Part shown: positions 48,632 to 59,415 of the stretch, piece by piece
Layout: every line of letters begins with the position of its first letter
How positions within the stretch are numbered: the first letter of the stretch is position 1
From: Tetracentron sinense
Taxonomy: Eukaryota > Streptophyta > Magnoliopsida > Trochodendrales > Trochodendraceae
DNA length: 64,000 nt
Direction of reading: 5' to 3'
Assembly: GCA_015143295.1 (NCBI GenBank)
Contig: CM026570.1
Coordinates: forward strand, 20,467,250 to 20,531,249
Made by a program: the position numbers and the translations under genes
Notes under the pieces: model-generated
Seen by the model: only the letters and a program-made list of their open reading frames with translations
Database searches by the model: none
What the model was told of the DNA's origin: nothing

Positions 48632-49478
48632 TTATTTTAATGATTATTATGATTTTTTGACAAATATAAGGATGTGAAGGTTCAAGCTGAGGTCGAACCA
48701 GGGACCAGGATACGAGCTTATGGTCAATATGGGCAATGGAAGGAGTTCTTGTTTTTGTTGGAGGTAATGGTGTGTGTGTGTGTTTTTTTTTTAAAAAAAA
48801 CTTTTTCTTCTTGCTAAATCTTCAAGCAACATGAAATGGACTTGAAAAGAATTGTTAGTTTTGAAATCCATTAAATTTTGGTGATTTCAAAACTCCAAAG
48901 TTTAATTTTGTTATGAATTTCAAGTTAAAAATTTATTTTTTTAACTGACTAATATAATCTCTTGAGTAACTTTTCTAGTTTAAATAGGTTACTTTGGTCT
49001 CGTTAGGTAGATCTTATTTAATCTTGTCTATTTCATATAAATTTAGTCAAACTAGATCCGTGGCAAAAATGTTTGTAAGAAATAGATATGTAGAAAGTAA
49101 AACCATTTGGCAGCACATAGTAATAGAAAAGAGTTTTTTTTGTGTAAAATTGTGTATGATAACAACATGTTATTGCATGGGCAATTGATGCCATTTAAAA
49201 AAAATATATTTTTATGGGGTGACCAATTCAAATATAAATATATGTGGGTATTCATACCATTACAAATTCATCATCCATAAAAATGTGATTTTTTCATTTC
49301 TTGGAATAATAATAATAATACATTTTCTAGTTTAAATAGGTTACTAGAAGTGATTTTTCTAACATATTAAGAGGATTAGCTTCTATTAGTTAGGATTTCT
49401 TGTTTAAACAGGTTACTTAGATAGCTTTTCTAAATTAAATAGGTTAGTTAAAGTATTTAAGGTCTTAACTATCCTAAC
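48632..49478. other. Non-coding, AT-rich
   Basis: GT microsatellite (GTGTGTGTGTGTGT near 48772), poly-T/poly-A runs, and a repeated AGTTTAAATAGGTTACT string (48975, 49330, 49410). No gene seen. Confidence 0.4.
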
Positions 49479-49695
49479 TTTTTTTTTTTTTGTAATGAGG
49501 AACCACAAGCCCAGCCTTCTAGTAGACCAGGTAAACCCCGGGTGCATGCAAGACCCTGCACCCACATGAACTGGTAAGCCCAAGGCCCATGAGAACCATG
49601 GAACCTTGTGTGGGTGGCCCCAAGGGGGATGATAAGAGTCGACCTCAGGATTTCCACTTCTTGAGGCGTGGTCCCTTGCCAACTGAGCTAAATTG
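49479..49695 (-). mobile_element. tRNA-derived SINE, antisense
   Basis: On the minus strand it starts near 49695 with TTTAGCTCAGTTGGCAAGG (RNA polymerase III A box TAGCTCAGTTGGC). About 45 bp on it has CTGAGGTCGACTC, a B-box-like element. It ends in a poly-A tail (poly-T 49479-49491). The body includes GGCCTTGGGCTTACC and CCCGGGGTTTACCTGG. Length about 215 bp. It is not a functional tRNA: no cloverleaf beyond the boxes. Confidence 0.8.
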
Positions 49696-49899
49696 AAAAC
49701 ATATTTAATTAAATTTGTAAGTGGTATTTATAAGATTTTCTAAAATTTTGGTAAATTTGTTCAATTTCAACAAGAAATTTGGAAATTTTTGATGAATTTT
49801 GATAGATTTTGTTTATCTTTATTGAAATATAATTAAAAAAATAAACCAGTATTATTTAAAATGAAATTCCAAAATCTCAGAATTTCGAGATTACGTATG

Positions 49900-50914
49900 T
49901 ACCAATTGATAACTCAATTTCGAAAATTTGTAACTGTGATCGTAACTCTAAATAATTAACCAAATTTATATATTTTCTACAATGAACCGTGATTTTTTTT
50001 TTCAAGTTCTTTTAATAACTGTGATCGTAACCATAAAATAATTAACTAACAATTAATTTTGAGTAGACGAAACAATAGTTCTTACAATCACGGTTAGTTA
50101 AATAATTGTTTTCATTGTTCAAGCACACTAGTCATTTGTGTTGCTGTAACTCTATTCTTGGATGTAATAACACACACTGCGTACTAGACTAAACCACCTA
50201 AAAAACTTACGAAATAATAATAGAATTTTTTGCAAGTATTTAAGTTGGTCAGCTTGGTACTGCAGTGTATTGATGCGACACATTCAAGAGCAAAATTACA
50301 GCAACACACATGACTAGCCTTCTCTTGAGTCAAATGTTCCATTTTCAGTCTAACTACGTTCTCAAACAAATGCAAGTTTTGATAAACGAGTACAACCCAA
50401 GCAGAAGAAAAATAATAGAAGCCTTCTTCAACCAACTCCAAGCTGAACTTCAAAAAATGAGGAATGCAACTTTAAATGAAAGATCTAATGATTGCAGGTA
50501 TTTATAGAGTGGACCATCGATCACGTTTTGTTTATAAATCATGATTGTACATTAAAATAATTAAATTAAAATTTGTATTTGAATATCAAAAGTTAGTCAA
50601 AACGATTACGTTTACATTGATAACTCTGGTTATAAAAAGGACATTAGATCACAATCATGTTAAGAACTGTGATTTAAATATTAAACAAAAGAAGGGAGAA
50701 AAAAAGTTATAATCACGGTTAGATAATAACTGTGATCGTATATTTCCCACGACAAATAGTTATCACGGTAATTGTCTAAACCGTGATGGAAGCTTCTATA
50801 AAAATATTTATGCAATCTCTCTTGTGATTCTAAGAGATTCAATCATAGTTCTCGTGAACACCGTCATTGTTCTTGGAAATGTAATTGTGATTAATAAGCA
50901 CATTTATAGTAGTG
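49900..50914. mobile_element. CACTA-like element, right end resolved
   Basis: Motifs AACTGTGATCGTAA and ATCACGGTTA, in both orientations, cluster at 49925-50100 and 50690-50790, like subterminal repeats. The right end CATTTATAGTAGTG (inverse CACTACTATAAATG) closes at 50914. I could not find a matching CACTA left end. No transposase; the small ORFs at 50184-50507 have no recognisable domain. Confidence 0.45.
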
Positions 50915-52440
50915 TGGTTAGGCTTATATATAAACTATTAAATGTTTGAATTCTTGCACCTCCTACAAGCTAAACAATGACTAGCAGGTCTAAGATCATA
51001 GTTCAGATGGGAACTCCCCTTACTCTACAACCAAACATGCCCAAATAGACTCTAAGATATCCTAAAAATACATGTATAATTATATATTTGAGTTCATATA
51101 TATGAATATATGTATTCTCTATCTCAAACATCTTTAATGTTATCAACCTTTATAATGGATCGGAAGTCTCAATCTCCCTCTTTTTCCTTAACATATCTAA
51201 ACTTCTTTAGAGACTAGAAGGTCATACGAATAACATATACTAAGAAAACGACTACAGCCGATGGTAGTTTAGAAAAAATTGATAAATACCATGTCAAAAA
51301 ATTTTCCTCTTCTTTTCAAGCTTAAGACCAACCCATTACCAGCCCTGGCCTTGAGGGTAGGGCTTGGGCCAGGCTTGGGTTGAATCCTTATAAGTGAGAA
51401 CTAGGCCTAAACAGACCCTGGACCCATTGACAACCCTACTATGGGCTTTATGGATGATAAAAATACCTCAATTTTGTAGGCTTTTGAGGTTCGGGCCAAG
51501 TACCCTCACATTAGGGGCAGATTGAGACCCCTAAGTGCAACAATTTAATTGGGTGATCGGCTATCAAGTTAACCTTGTGGTTAGTTCTTTATTTATCAAA
51601 ATAGGAAACCGGATTGGTTCACGAGTCTGTACTATTAGTAACCTTTTTGGTATTTCCACAAGCCTATTTTTTCATGAAAAATATTAATTTGATATTTTTT
51701 TTTCAAGCCAACACTACTTCATAATATTCAAAAGAGTTGAGATCTCTCTAGCAGCTGCTTGCAGACTCCTCCTTGGCATTAATAATTTTAATGGCACGTA
51801 CACAAGTTTCCCGACCAAAAAAAAGGCCTGGTAACGTAGACGGTCTCCATTAGAAAACATGGTAAAATTGGAAAGGAAAAGAAAAATAATAATAAATGAA
51901 AGTTTTAAGTTGAAAATTTTATTTTCTTATCTTTTTATATTTTCTTGCTAGCCAAACGAAGTTTTTTTTTGTGTAGAAAATACTCTATATTAGAAAATTT
52001 TATACAAAGCACAGACCGAAGCCAAGTATACTGCAGAGTTGCGACCTTCCTCGCTAATACATGTGCTAGATGTACCTTGAGGTGAGGAACATGATTGAGA
52101 ACCACAGTATGGGTTCTTTAGATGCCTGTAAGGGGAATGGATTCTTTAAGGCATTTAGCTCGGACAAACCTGACAAGATATGAACCCGACCTGAGCTGAC
52201 ACTCTCACCCGACCTGACTTAAGACCAAGCATGGCAACCCATAGAGACAATGGTATCACCCGACCTAGCCGGTGCTACTCGATCCGGATGACAATGCCAT
52301 TATGCCTCTTGGGAAAACCCCCCATGACACACATCTGAATAGTAAGTATGATTCTGGCATATATGATTTCCAAGTAGCCAGCCAGATCTTACTGTCATTG
52401 TGAGCACGGGTTTCGAAGAAACCTTGGTTTGAATCTCACG
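50915..52440. other. Non-coding, no gene seen
   Basis: 51340-51540 is GGCTTGGGCC-type sequence; 52150-52280 has CCCGACCTGAC repeats. No coding homology. It may include flanking sequence of the minus-strand LTR that begins near 52440. Confidence 0.35.
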
Positions 52441-52789
52441 AGATGAGTTAAGAGTTGCCATCTATTCATTCGGAAGGGATAAGTCCCCGGGATTTGGATA
52501 GTCTTGGTCTGCGGTTCGAGATTAGGGTAAGAGGTTCGGTTAAGTCCGGGGAAGGGGTTAGACACCCCGGCACTTCCACTTTTCAGTGGTTCCCTACTTG
52601 CTAGGGTTAAGCCAAATTAGTCTCAATTTTAATCAAATGCCTTAGTGTTTAATGTAATGCTAATCTAAGAAGGAGAAAATCCTAGACTAGGGTCGAACCC
52701 AGGTTGGGCTGCATACGTACTCACATTGGGGTGAGATCAGATCGAGCATAGTTCTGGAACATGCGCCTGTGCCAAGGCTAGGGGTGTGT

Positions 52790-53110
52790 GTGTGTGCACC
52801 AAGGGTGGCTTAGGGTCTAGCCGGGAAGCTAGGGGTGGTTGACCAGGTTGGTCAAGTATTTGGTATTTGGCTCGGTAGGCCAATGGGTAGTCCGGTAGAC
52901 TAGGGTTGGGGCCCCATAGGCCAAGGGTGAGCCCAGTAGGCTAGGGTTTGGCTTGGTAGGCCAAGGGGTGAGCTTGGTAGGCTAGGGTTTGGGCCCAGTA
53001 GGCCGAGATTGGGCCCGGTAGACCAAGGGCGAGCCTGGTAGGCTAGGGTTTGGCCCGGTAGGTCGAGATTGGGCCCGGTAGGCCAAGGGGTGAGACCCGA
53101 TAGGCCCAAG
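52790..53110. repeat. GGTAGGCCAAGGGTGAGCCC-type tandem repeats
   Basis: About 15 degenerate units of roughly 20-22 bp alternating GGTAGGCCAAGGG and GGTAGGCTAGGGTTTGGC. They lie within the LTR. Confidence 0.8.
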
Positions 53111-53114
53111 GGTG

Positions 53115-53570
53115 TTTTAACCAAGGGTTAGGGTTGCTAACCGGGGTTAAAAAGGTGATTAACCATGGTTAGGGGTGCTAACCATGGTTAAAAAGTCCAA
53201 AATCAATATTTTCGGTATTTTTTAATTCTTTTGAGATTTTTCTCAATGGTTAAGGATGCTTAACCGTGATTAAGGGGGGAAGGTCACCATGGTTAAGGGT
53301 CTTAACCAGGGTTAAATGGCCAAGTAAGATCCTTTTTGGGCTTATCAGATTATTTTAAAATTTTTGAGTATTTTTTTAAAAAATTTCAGGTCCATGGGCT
53401 GCTTAACCTAGTTAAGGGTTAACCACAGGTGAGTTTAACCATGGTTAAGGGACCCACTAAGGAAAAAGTGGGCCAAGGGTCCATGACAGGGGTAGTCTGA
53501 AGTCCAGTGAAGTTCACATAAAATGAGGGTTTAACCATGGTTAACGAGGGAACCATGGAAATCGAGACTA
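53115..53570. repeat. AACCATGGTTAA-type interspersed palindromes
   Basis: Many copies of the palindromic core TTAACCATGGTTAA or one-base variants (AACCGTGATTAAG, AACCAGGGTTAA) are spread over 450 bp, with more at 53915 and 54020. Confidence 0.75.
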
Positions 53571-54616
53571 CCAGTGGGTAGTCTGAAGTTCAGTGAACAT
53601 TTTGAGCCTTTGTGGGGCCCAAGGGGAGGTCGGGTGTGGGCCCCACAGAGACCCAAAGTTATCTCGTTGAAGTTCACATAAAATGATGATTTTTTCAAAC
53701 AAAAGCCAAACTGATTTTTTTCCGAACTTTGTTGCTATTTTGCCGCTGATTGGCTTAACCCCCGAGGTATCCGAGACCATGATTACGAAGCCTGCTATGA
53801 GGGGAAAAATTTGGGCCCTTGTGGGTCCCAAGAATAGGCCGTATATGGGCCCCACAGAGGCCCAAAGTCAGTTAGTCGGGCTGTTTTTCAGACTGTTGAC
53901 CCTACTTTGGGGTTGATTTAACCATGGTTAACGGTGGAGTTAAGGGTTGAAATTTTACAGGGGTAGCCCTATGTATGAGGAGTCCAACCATGGTCTCGTT
54001 TTCGATCAAGGCCTGGTCTAACCTGGGTTAAACCAGGGTTACAGGTGCCAGATTGAAACTGTTTTGCAGAATTTTTTTTTAAAAAAGAAACATTGGTTTG
54101 GCCAGTGGTGCTTAACAAAGGAAGAATCCAGGGGGTTCCTCATGGATTGTGGACCCCCCAAACCTCAAGGAGTGGCCGTGCATTATGGTGGGGTGGTGGT
54201 GCTTGTGACCACGCCTCAAGGGAAAACCCGTGCCGTCTGTGAAGAAGGTGAAACGAGGGGCCCTGTCCTCGGCTATGGTGAGCTGCTGTAGTAAGAAGAG
54301 AGCATATGGGTCCCCTGGAATGGGACCAGGGGTTTCTTACAACAAGGATAATATCAGCAAAAAAGGAAGGGGTAAGTATACCCTTGGTTCGGTAGCAACC
54401 GTGGCGAGCTCGGCGGAATGCTCGGTGGTGGTGGCATTGTGGTAACTGTGCACGGTGGATCGAGGATCTTGGGGGTTTGGGTGTGGTCCAAGACCTTAAG
54501 AAAGGTAGGAGTGGGCTGGAAGGGGAAGAGAGTGACTGTAAAATTTTTTATTGAAAAGAAACTCCCTACGCTACAATAGCTCCGGTGGGTTTGTGGTAAA
54601 CTCGGTGGCATGGATT

Positions 54617-54628
54617 GGGGGGGGGGGG
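54617..54628 (+). repeat. Poly-G run of 12
   Basis: An uninterrupted run of G in the LTR; also a likely sequencing-error site. Confidence 0.7.
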
Positions 54629-55289
54629 CTCCTAGGAAGTCTAGGTTGCTGGTAGAGGACGTGGACGGCTGGCCGAAGTGGGCGAATACAGTGGCTGTCT
54701 TTTTTTATTTTTGAAAAAGCCCCCCCAAAACCGTGGCTACTATGGGCTTAAATAGAAGAAGAAGGAGAGAAGGGGCGGGAAGGATAAGGATGAGCAGGCA
54801 TGAGGGACACGGCCTGGAGTAGCCAGGAGGACGCAGGGGAGCCAGGGCGTGGCAGGCGGGACAGTCTGTTCACTCGTTCCTTCGACAGGGACGATGAACA
54901 GTGATCTGTTTTTTACATTTTTTTGCTTTTGGTTGTATTCGGTTTGGGCCCAAACCCTTTGCTTACATGTGCCACCAATTTGTTTGGCTTTGCCAAACAA
55001 GGGTTGGTGCCCTAGAAAAAAAATTTCTTCTCTCTCTCTTTATTTATTTATTTATTATTTATTATTATTATTAACTTTTTTTTTTTTTTGCATTTCATGT
55101 TTTTGGGTCTATCCTCACCTATGTAGGGTATAGCAAAAAAGATTTTACCCTACTTGGAGTTGGCTCCCAAATTCAAAATTTGAAAAAGCAAGTGTCCCCA
55201 CTTAGGTTGGGCTTAGTGGGCTCATGCTTGGGCCCAAATAAGGTTTTAATTAAGTTTTTTTGGAGTTTTGGACCTGAGACGGGCTTTGA

Positions 55290-55620
55290 GCCCATGGGGC
55301 TTTGCCTAGGGCTCGGGCTGGGGCTAGGCTAGGGTTAGACCTAGGATTAGGTCTAGGGTTTACCTAGGGTTAGTCCTAGGCTTAGTTAGGATTAGCTTAG
55401 GGTTAGACTAGGGCTTAGGACACTACCTAGGGTTAAACTAGGGTTTGGCTTAGGGTTAGACTAGAGTTTAGGGTCTGCCTAGGACTAGGCTAGGGTTTAG
55501 GGTTTTCTTAGGGTTAGGTCTAGGGTTTAGGGTTTACCTAAGGTTTGATTAGGGTCTACCTAAGGCTACTAGGGCTTGGATTATCATCTACCTAGGGCTA
55601 CTAGGGTTTGGTAGGGAATA
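55290..55620. repeat. CTAGGGTTAG-type degenerate repeats in the LTR U3
   Basis: Repeated GGGCTAGGCTAGGGTTAGAC and TAGGGTTTACC units. They resemble plant telomere repeats (TTTAGGG) only loosely and are irregular in phase. Confidence 0.75.
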
Positions 55621-55677
55621 AACAGGTTAACAAAGGTTAACCATGATTAGGCAGGGTATAAAAATTGGGTGCTTACA

Positions 55678-55692
55678 GCTGCCCCTCTTTGC
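55678..55692 (-). other. Polypurine tract of the minus-strand Tat element
   Basis: Plus strand GCTGCCCCTCTTTGC, minus strand GCAAAGAGGGGCAGC, immediately 5' of the LTR start TGTAAGCACC. It fixes the orientation of the element. Confidence 0.65.
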
Positions 55693-55964
55693 TGAAGAGT
55701 GGCAGAATGGCGATTGAACGGCAAAGACTGGAAACATCCTATTTTTACACCGAGATGGGTGTTAGGAGTGATGATATGCATGCTGTGTAAATGGTGAGTA
55801 CGGTGAAGTGATGAAGACTATTACTAGAGGATAGCGAGTAGCTGGGGAAGAACATGATGCAGGGATGGTATGACCCTGAGGCGTCGGTCGGACGAAAATG
55901 TCGCTTGGAAGCGGTGAGGGGGATTGATTGAAACTGTGTTTCCCTGGGGATATTAACTGGATCG

Positions 55965-57140
55965 ATCGGAGGACACACGGGGTGTCGAGAACACACAGGG
56001 TGTTAGGCATTCGAGGTGTCGATAAAGTGTGTTATATCGACACTCATTAGGGATACCAAGGACACATGGGGTGTCGAAGAAGATACATACAGGTGGTATA
56101 CACTGTAAAGGTGCACACGGGATGTCAGGCATGCGAGCTGTCAACAAAGTGTATTAGGTCAACACTCACTTGGTATGCCGAGGACATACGGGGGTGTCAC
56201 AAAGGAGGACATGCAGGTGGTGTACACTATAAAGGTACACAGAGGACGTCGGGCATATGAGGTGTCGACAAAGTGTATTTTGTCGACGCTCACCTGGGAT
56301 GCCGAGGACACACGAGGTGTCACAGAGGGGGACATGCAGGTTGTAGTGCTGCAGTGTGATGAGGTTGTCACAGAGCACACAGGATGTCTGGCATATGAGG
56401 TGTCAACAAAATGTATTATGTCGATGCTCACCTGGGATGTCAAGGACACACGGGGGTATCATAAAGGGGGACATGCAGGAGGTAGTGCTGTGGTGTGACG
56501 AGGTTGTCACGGAGCACACAGGATGTCCGGCATGCGAGGTGTCGATAAAATGTATTAGGTCACGCTCACCTGGAATGCTAAGGACACACGGGGTGTCACA
56601 GAGGGGGACATCCGGGTGGTGTACACTGTCAAGGTACACACGGGATGTCGGGCATGTGAGGTGTCGACAAAGTGTGTTATGTCGACGCTCACCTGGGATG
56701 CCTAGGATACACGAGGATGTCACAAAGTGGACATGCGGGTGGTGTACACTGTCAAGGTACACACGGGATGTCGGACATACAAGGTGTTGACAAAGTGTGT
56801 CATGCCGACGCTCACCTAGGATGCCCAGGATACACTGGGGTGTCACAAAGGGGACATGCGGGTGGTGTACACTGTAAAGGTACCCACAGGATGTTGGGCA
56901 TGCGAGGTGTCGACAAAGTGTGTTATGTCGACGCTTACCTGGGATGCCCAAGACACACGGGGGGTGTCACAAAGGGGACATGCGGGTGGTGTACATTGTA
57001 AAGGTACACGGGGGATTTCGGGCATGCGAGGTGTCGACAAAGTGTGTTATGTTGACATTCACCTGGGTGCCCAGGACACACGGGGGTGTCACAAAGGGGA
57101 CATGCGGGTGGTGTACACTGTAAAGGTACCCACAGGATGT
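55965..57140. repeat. Tandem array, about 124-bp unit, about nine copies
   Basis: The marker ACGCTCACCTGGGATGC or a variant recurs at 56042, 56164, 56288, 56426, 56564, 56689, 56810, 56933 and 57057. Steps are 122, 124, 138, 138, 125, 121, 123 and 124 bp. The 138-bp steps carry an alternative stretch GCAGTGTGATGAGGTTGTCA or GTGTGACGAGGTTGTCACGG. ORFs over this array on both strands are translations of the repeat. It lies inside the minus-strand Tat element next to its polypurine tract, that is, in its 3' untranslated region. Confidence 0.92.
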
Positions 57141-57413
57141 TGAGTGGAGTATACTGTAAAGGTACCCACAGAAAGTTCAAGGATTTGATGTTGATATGGT
57201 CGAAAGGCACTGGATTTTGATAAAGATGATTGATGCTGAGGTGCGTGACTTAATCAAGTGCGTGCAGCTAAAGTTCAATGTGTTGTGCGACTTGAATGTA
57301 TTAAATGAAGCTTTCGCCTTGTATGCAACTAATATGTAGCTAGGATGTATTGAGTGCAATTAGAGTGCAATGTGAAACTTGAATTCAGCTAGCTTGAATG
57401 CAGTGAGTGACTT

Positions 57414-57705
57414 GATTGAGTGTGTGCAACTAGTGTGCAGCTGAATTTGATTAGCTAGAGTGCATTATGTGCGACTCGATTGAGTGTGTGTAATTAGTGT
57501 GCAGCTGGATTTGATTAGCTAGAGTGTATTTTGTACGACTCAATTGAGTGTGTGCAACTAGTGTGCAACTGGATTTGAATAGCTAGAGTGCATTATGTGC
57601 GACTCGATTGAGTGTGTGCAACTAGTATGCAGCTGGATTTGAGTAGCTAGAGTGCATTATGTGCGACTCGATTGAGTGTGTGCAACTAATGTGCAACTTT
57701 GTTTG
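57414..57705. repeat. Tandem array with exact 64-bp period
   Basis: The junction GATTGAGTGTGTG recurs at 57414, 57478, 57542, 57606 and 57670, exactly 64 bp apart. The unit includes GTGTGCAGCTGGATTTGATT and AGCTAGAGTGCATTATGTGC. Confidence 0.92.
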
Positions 57706-58935
57706 AGTGTGGCGTGCTCGACTTCTCTTATGCTAATGCAATGGGAGGTTCGACTAGTCCTGGTTTTCTTAGTGCGACATACAGGTTGAAGGAGGGCTGG
57801 GTCTATGACTCACTCTTGGAGACCAGTCCTTTGCTATTTGAAGATTCCGGAGGCATTCGATCTTGTTCTCGCTTCTTGCTGGAACCGTGACGCATCTCGA
57901 GCGATTGCTGAGTTCTGTTTGGTCTGGCCAAGCTGGTGGTCAGACACTTAGAGGGTGATTGACTTGGTGAGTATTGGGACTCTAACGGTGATTGGAAGAC
58001 ATCACAGGATTTGACAGACTCGGAAGGCGTCACAGGATTTGACTGACTCCGAAGACTTCGAGGATGATTGATCCGATGAGTATGGGAACTCTGATGGTGA
58101 CCAGAAGGAGACTCAGAATTTGAAGTTGAATGCTTCCTTTGCTAATGTGATTTAACAAGGAGATCACTTTCACAGGGTGAATGGATTTGTCTTTAAGGGT
58201 AGAGTACGATGCTAAGCAGATTTGTCATGTTGTGACTTTGATGAAGTCATGCTTTGCATCTTGTGGAGTCAGGCTTTGCTGGGGACCTGGGGTCGCTTTG
58301 CCAATAAGAGTTGCTCTGCCTTGCTGCTGCTAGAGATTGAGTACTTTGGCTGGGGAGAAGCTTGCTGAAAAGTAAATTTGATGCTTTTAGGCTCTTGCAG
58401 GGGAGAAGGTTTATAGAGAGCAATTAGAGGCTTCAGCTAGGGATCCACTGGGGAATGTGACACTGTTGCGGACCACTGCTGATGATCTGCTGTTTACTGG
58501 GGAATTGAGCTCTGCTGCAGGCTACTGTCAAGGGATCTGTTTCTCCGGGCCATCTACTAGTGACCTATGGCAGATTGTCGGGAGTTCGACGAGCTTAATT
58601 GTTGCCGAATTCTATTACTAAACTGTTCTTAAGCTTTTCTCCCTTTTTTACCCTTGGAATGACCAAGTCCATGGGGTTCGCATATTTTTTGCGCAATGAG
58701 GCTGTTGTCGGTTTTCTTCATGCCTGTGAAGCTGATAAGTTTTTTTCCCATTTTTTACCCCTAATCTCGAGACCAGGTCTGGGGTTCGCGTAATTTTTGC
58801 GCACCAATGCCATTTCTGGTTTTCATTGGGCCCGCGATGGATTTGAACGGAGTTCTGTTCCCGTTGCCTTGGATATTGGTATCACGCTTTTAGATATTTG
58901 CATGATAAGCCGCTTGCACTTTCAGTCTCTAGGGG
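57706..58935 (-). other. Internal non-coding part of the minus-strand Tat element
   Basis: No coding homology on either strand. 58615-58700 and 58735-58815 are two related segments (CCATGGGGTTCGCATATTTT and GTCTGGGGTTCGCGTAATTT, both followed by TTGCGCA). 57970-58060 has short GGTGATTGG...GACATCACAGGATTTGACNGACTC repeats. Confidence 0.45.
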
Positions 58936-58954
58936 CATTACAAAATTTCAGACT

Positions 58955-59415
58955 TTTAACGGCGTTTCTAAATCGCCGTGAAAAACTCCAAAAACGCCGT
59001 TATAGTCAATAACAGCGTTTTAAAACAAACGCCGTTATTGCTCGTGTCGGGGAAGGCAAAGGCAGCATTTATCTTGACGGCATTTATATCAACGCCGTTA
59101 AAGGTCAGTCTATAACGGCGTTTGTAAAAACGCCGTTATAGACTGACCTTTGACGGCGTTTATATAAATGCCGTTATAGACTGACCTTTAACGGCGTTTA
59201 TATAAATGCCGTTATAGATTGACCTTTAACGGCGTTTATATAAATGCCGTTATAGACTGACCTTTAACGGCGTTTATATAAATGCCGTTATAGATTGACC
59301 TTTAACGGCGTTTATATAAATGCCGTTATAGACTTCCCTTTGACGGCGTTTATATAAATGCCGTTATAGACTTACATTTGACGGCGTTTATATAAATGCC
59401 GTTATAGCCAAGTAT
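58955..59415. repeat. Left subterminal array with 38-bp tandem unit
   Basis: About seven head-to-tail copies of a 38-bp unit (AACGGCGTTTATATAAATGC then CGTTATAGACTGACCTTT) at about 59130-59410. Each unit contains an inverted pair ACGGCGTTT...AAATGCCGT able to form a hairpin. Confidence 0.92.

Larger units (their letters stand above)
52440..55677 (-). mobile_element. Large LTR of a Tat/Ogre-type element (minus orientation), about 3.2 kb
   Basis: On the minus strand it begins TGTAAGCACCCAATTTTTAT at 55677, right after a polypurine tract. A TATA-like CTATTTAAG (54747-54755, minus) gives a U3 of about 0.9 kb. Near 52590-52450 the minus strand reads GTGTCTAACCCCTTCCCCGG...GGGGACTTATCCCTTCC...AATAGATGGCAACTC, a run I remember from the U5/primer-site side of Tat LTRs. 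The left boundary is therefore only approximate. It contains the repeat arrays listed separately. ORFs inside are fortuitous. Confidence 0.6.

Noticed and set aside
49660-49695. Possible tRNA gene (TAGCTCAGTTGGC)
   Set aside because: Only polymerase III boxes are present, no acceptor or anticodon stems; the poly-A tail and length identify a SINE.
52900-53124. Proline/glycine-rich ORF of 74 residues
   Set aside because: It is the translation of the GGTAGGCCAAGGG repeats.
55290-55620. Interstitial telomere repeat
   Set aside because: Units are CTAGGGTTAG-like and irregular, not a run of TTTAGGG; they sit inside an LTR.
56403-56951. 182-residue ORF and several overlapping ORFs on both strands across 55745-57210
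   Set aside because: They are translations of the 124-bp tandem array; open frames on both strands follow from the unit composition.
56000-57140. CRISPR-like repeat array
   Set aside because: Units are contiguous with no unique spacers, and the DNA is a plant nuclear genome.
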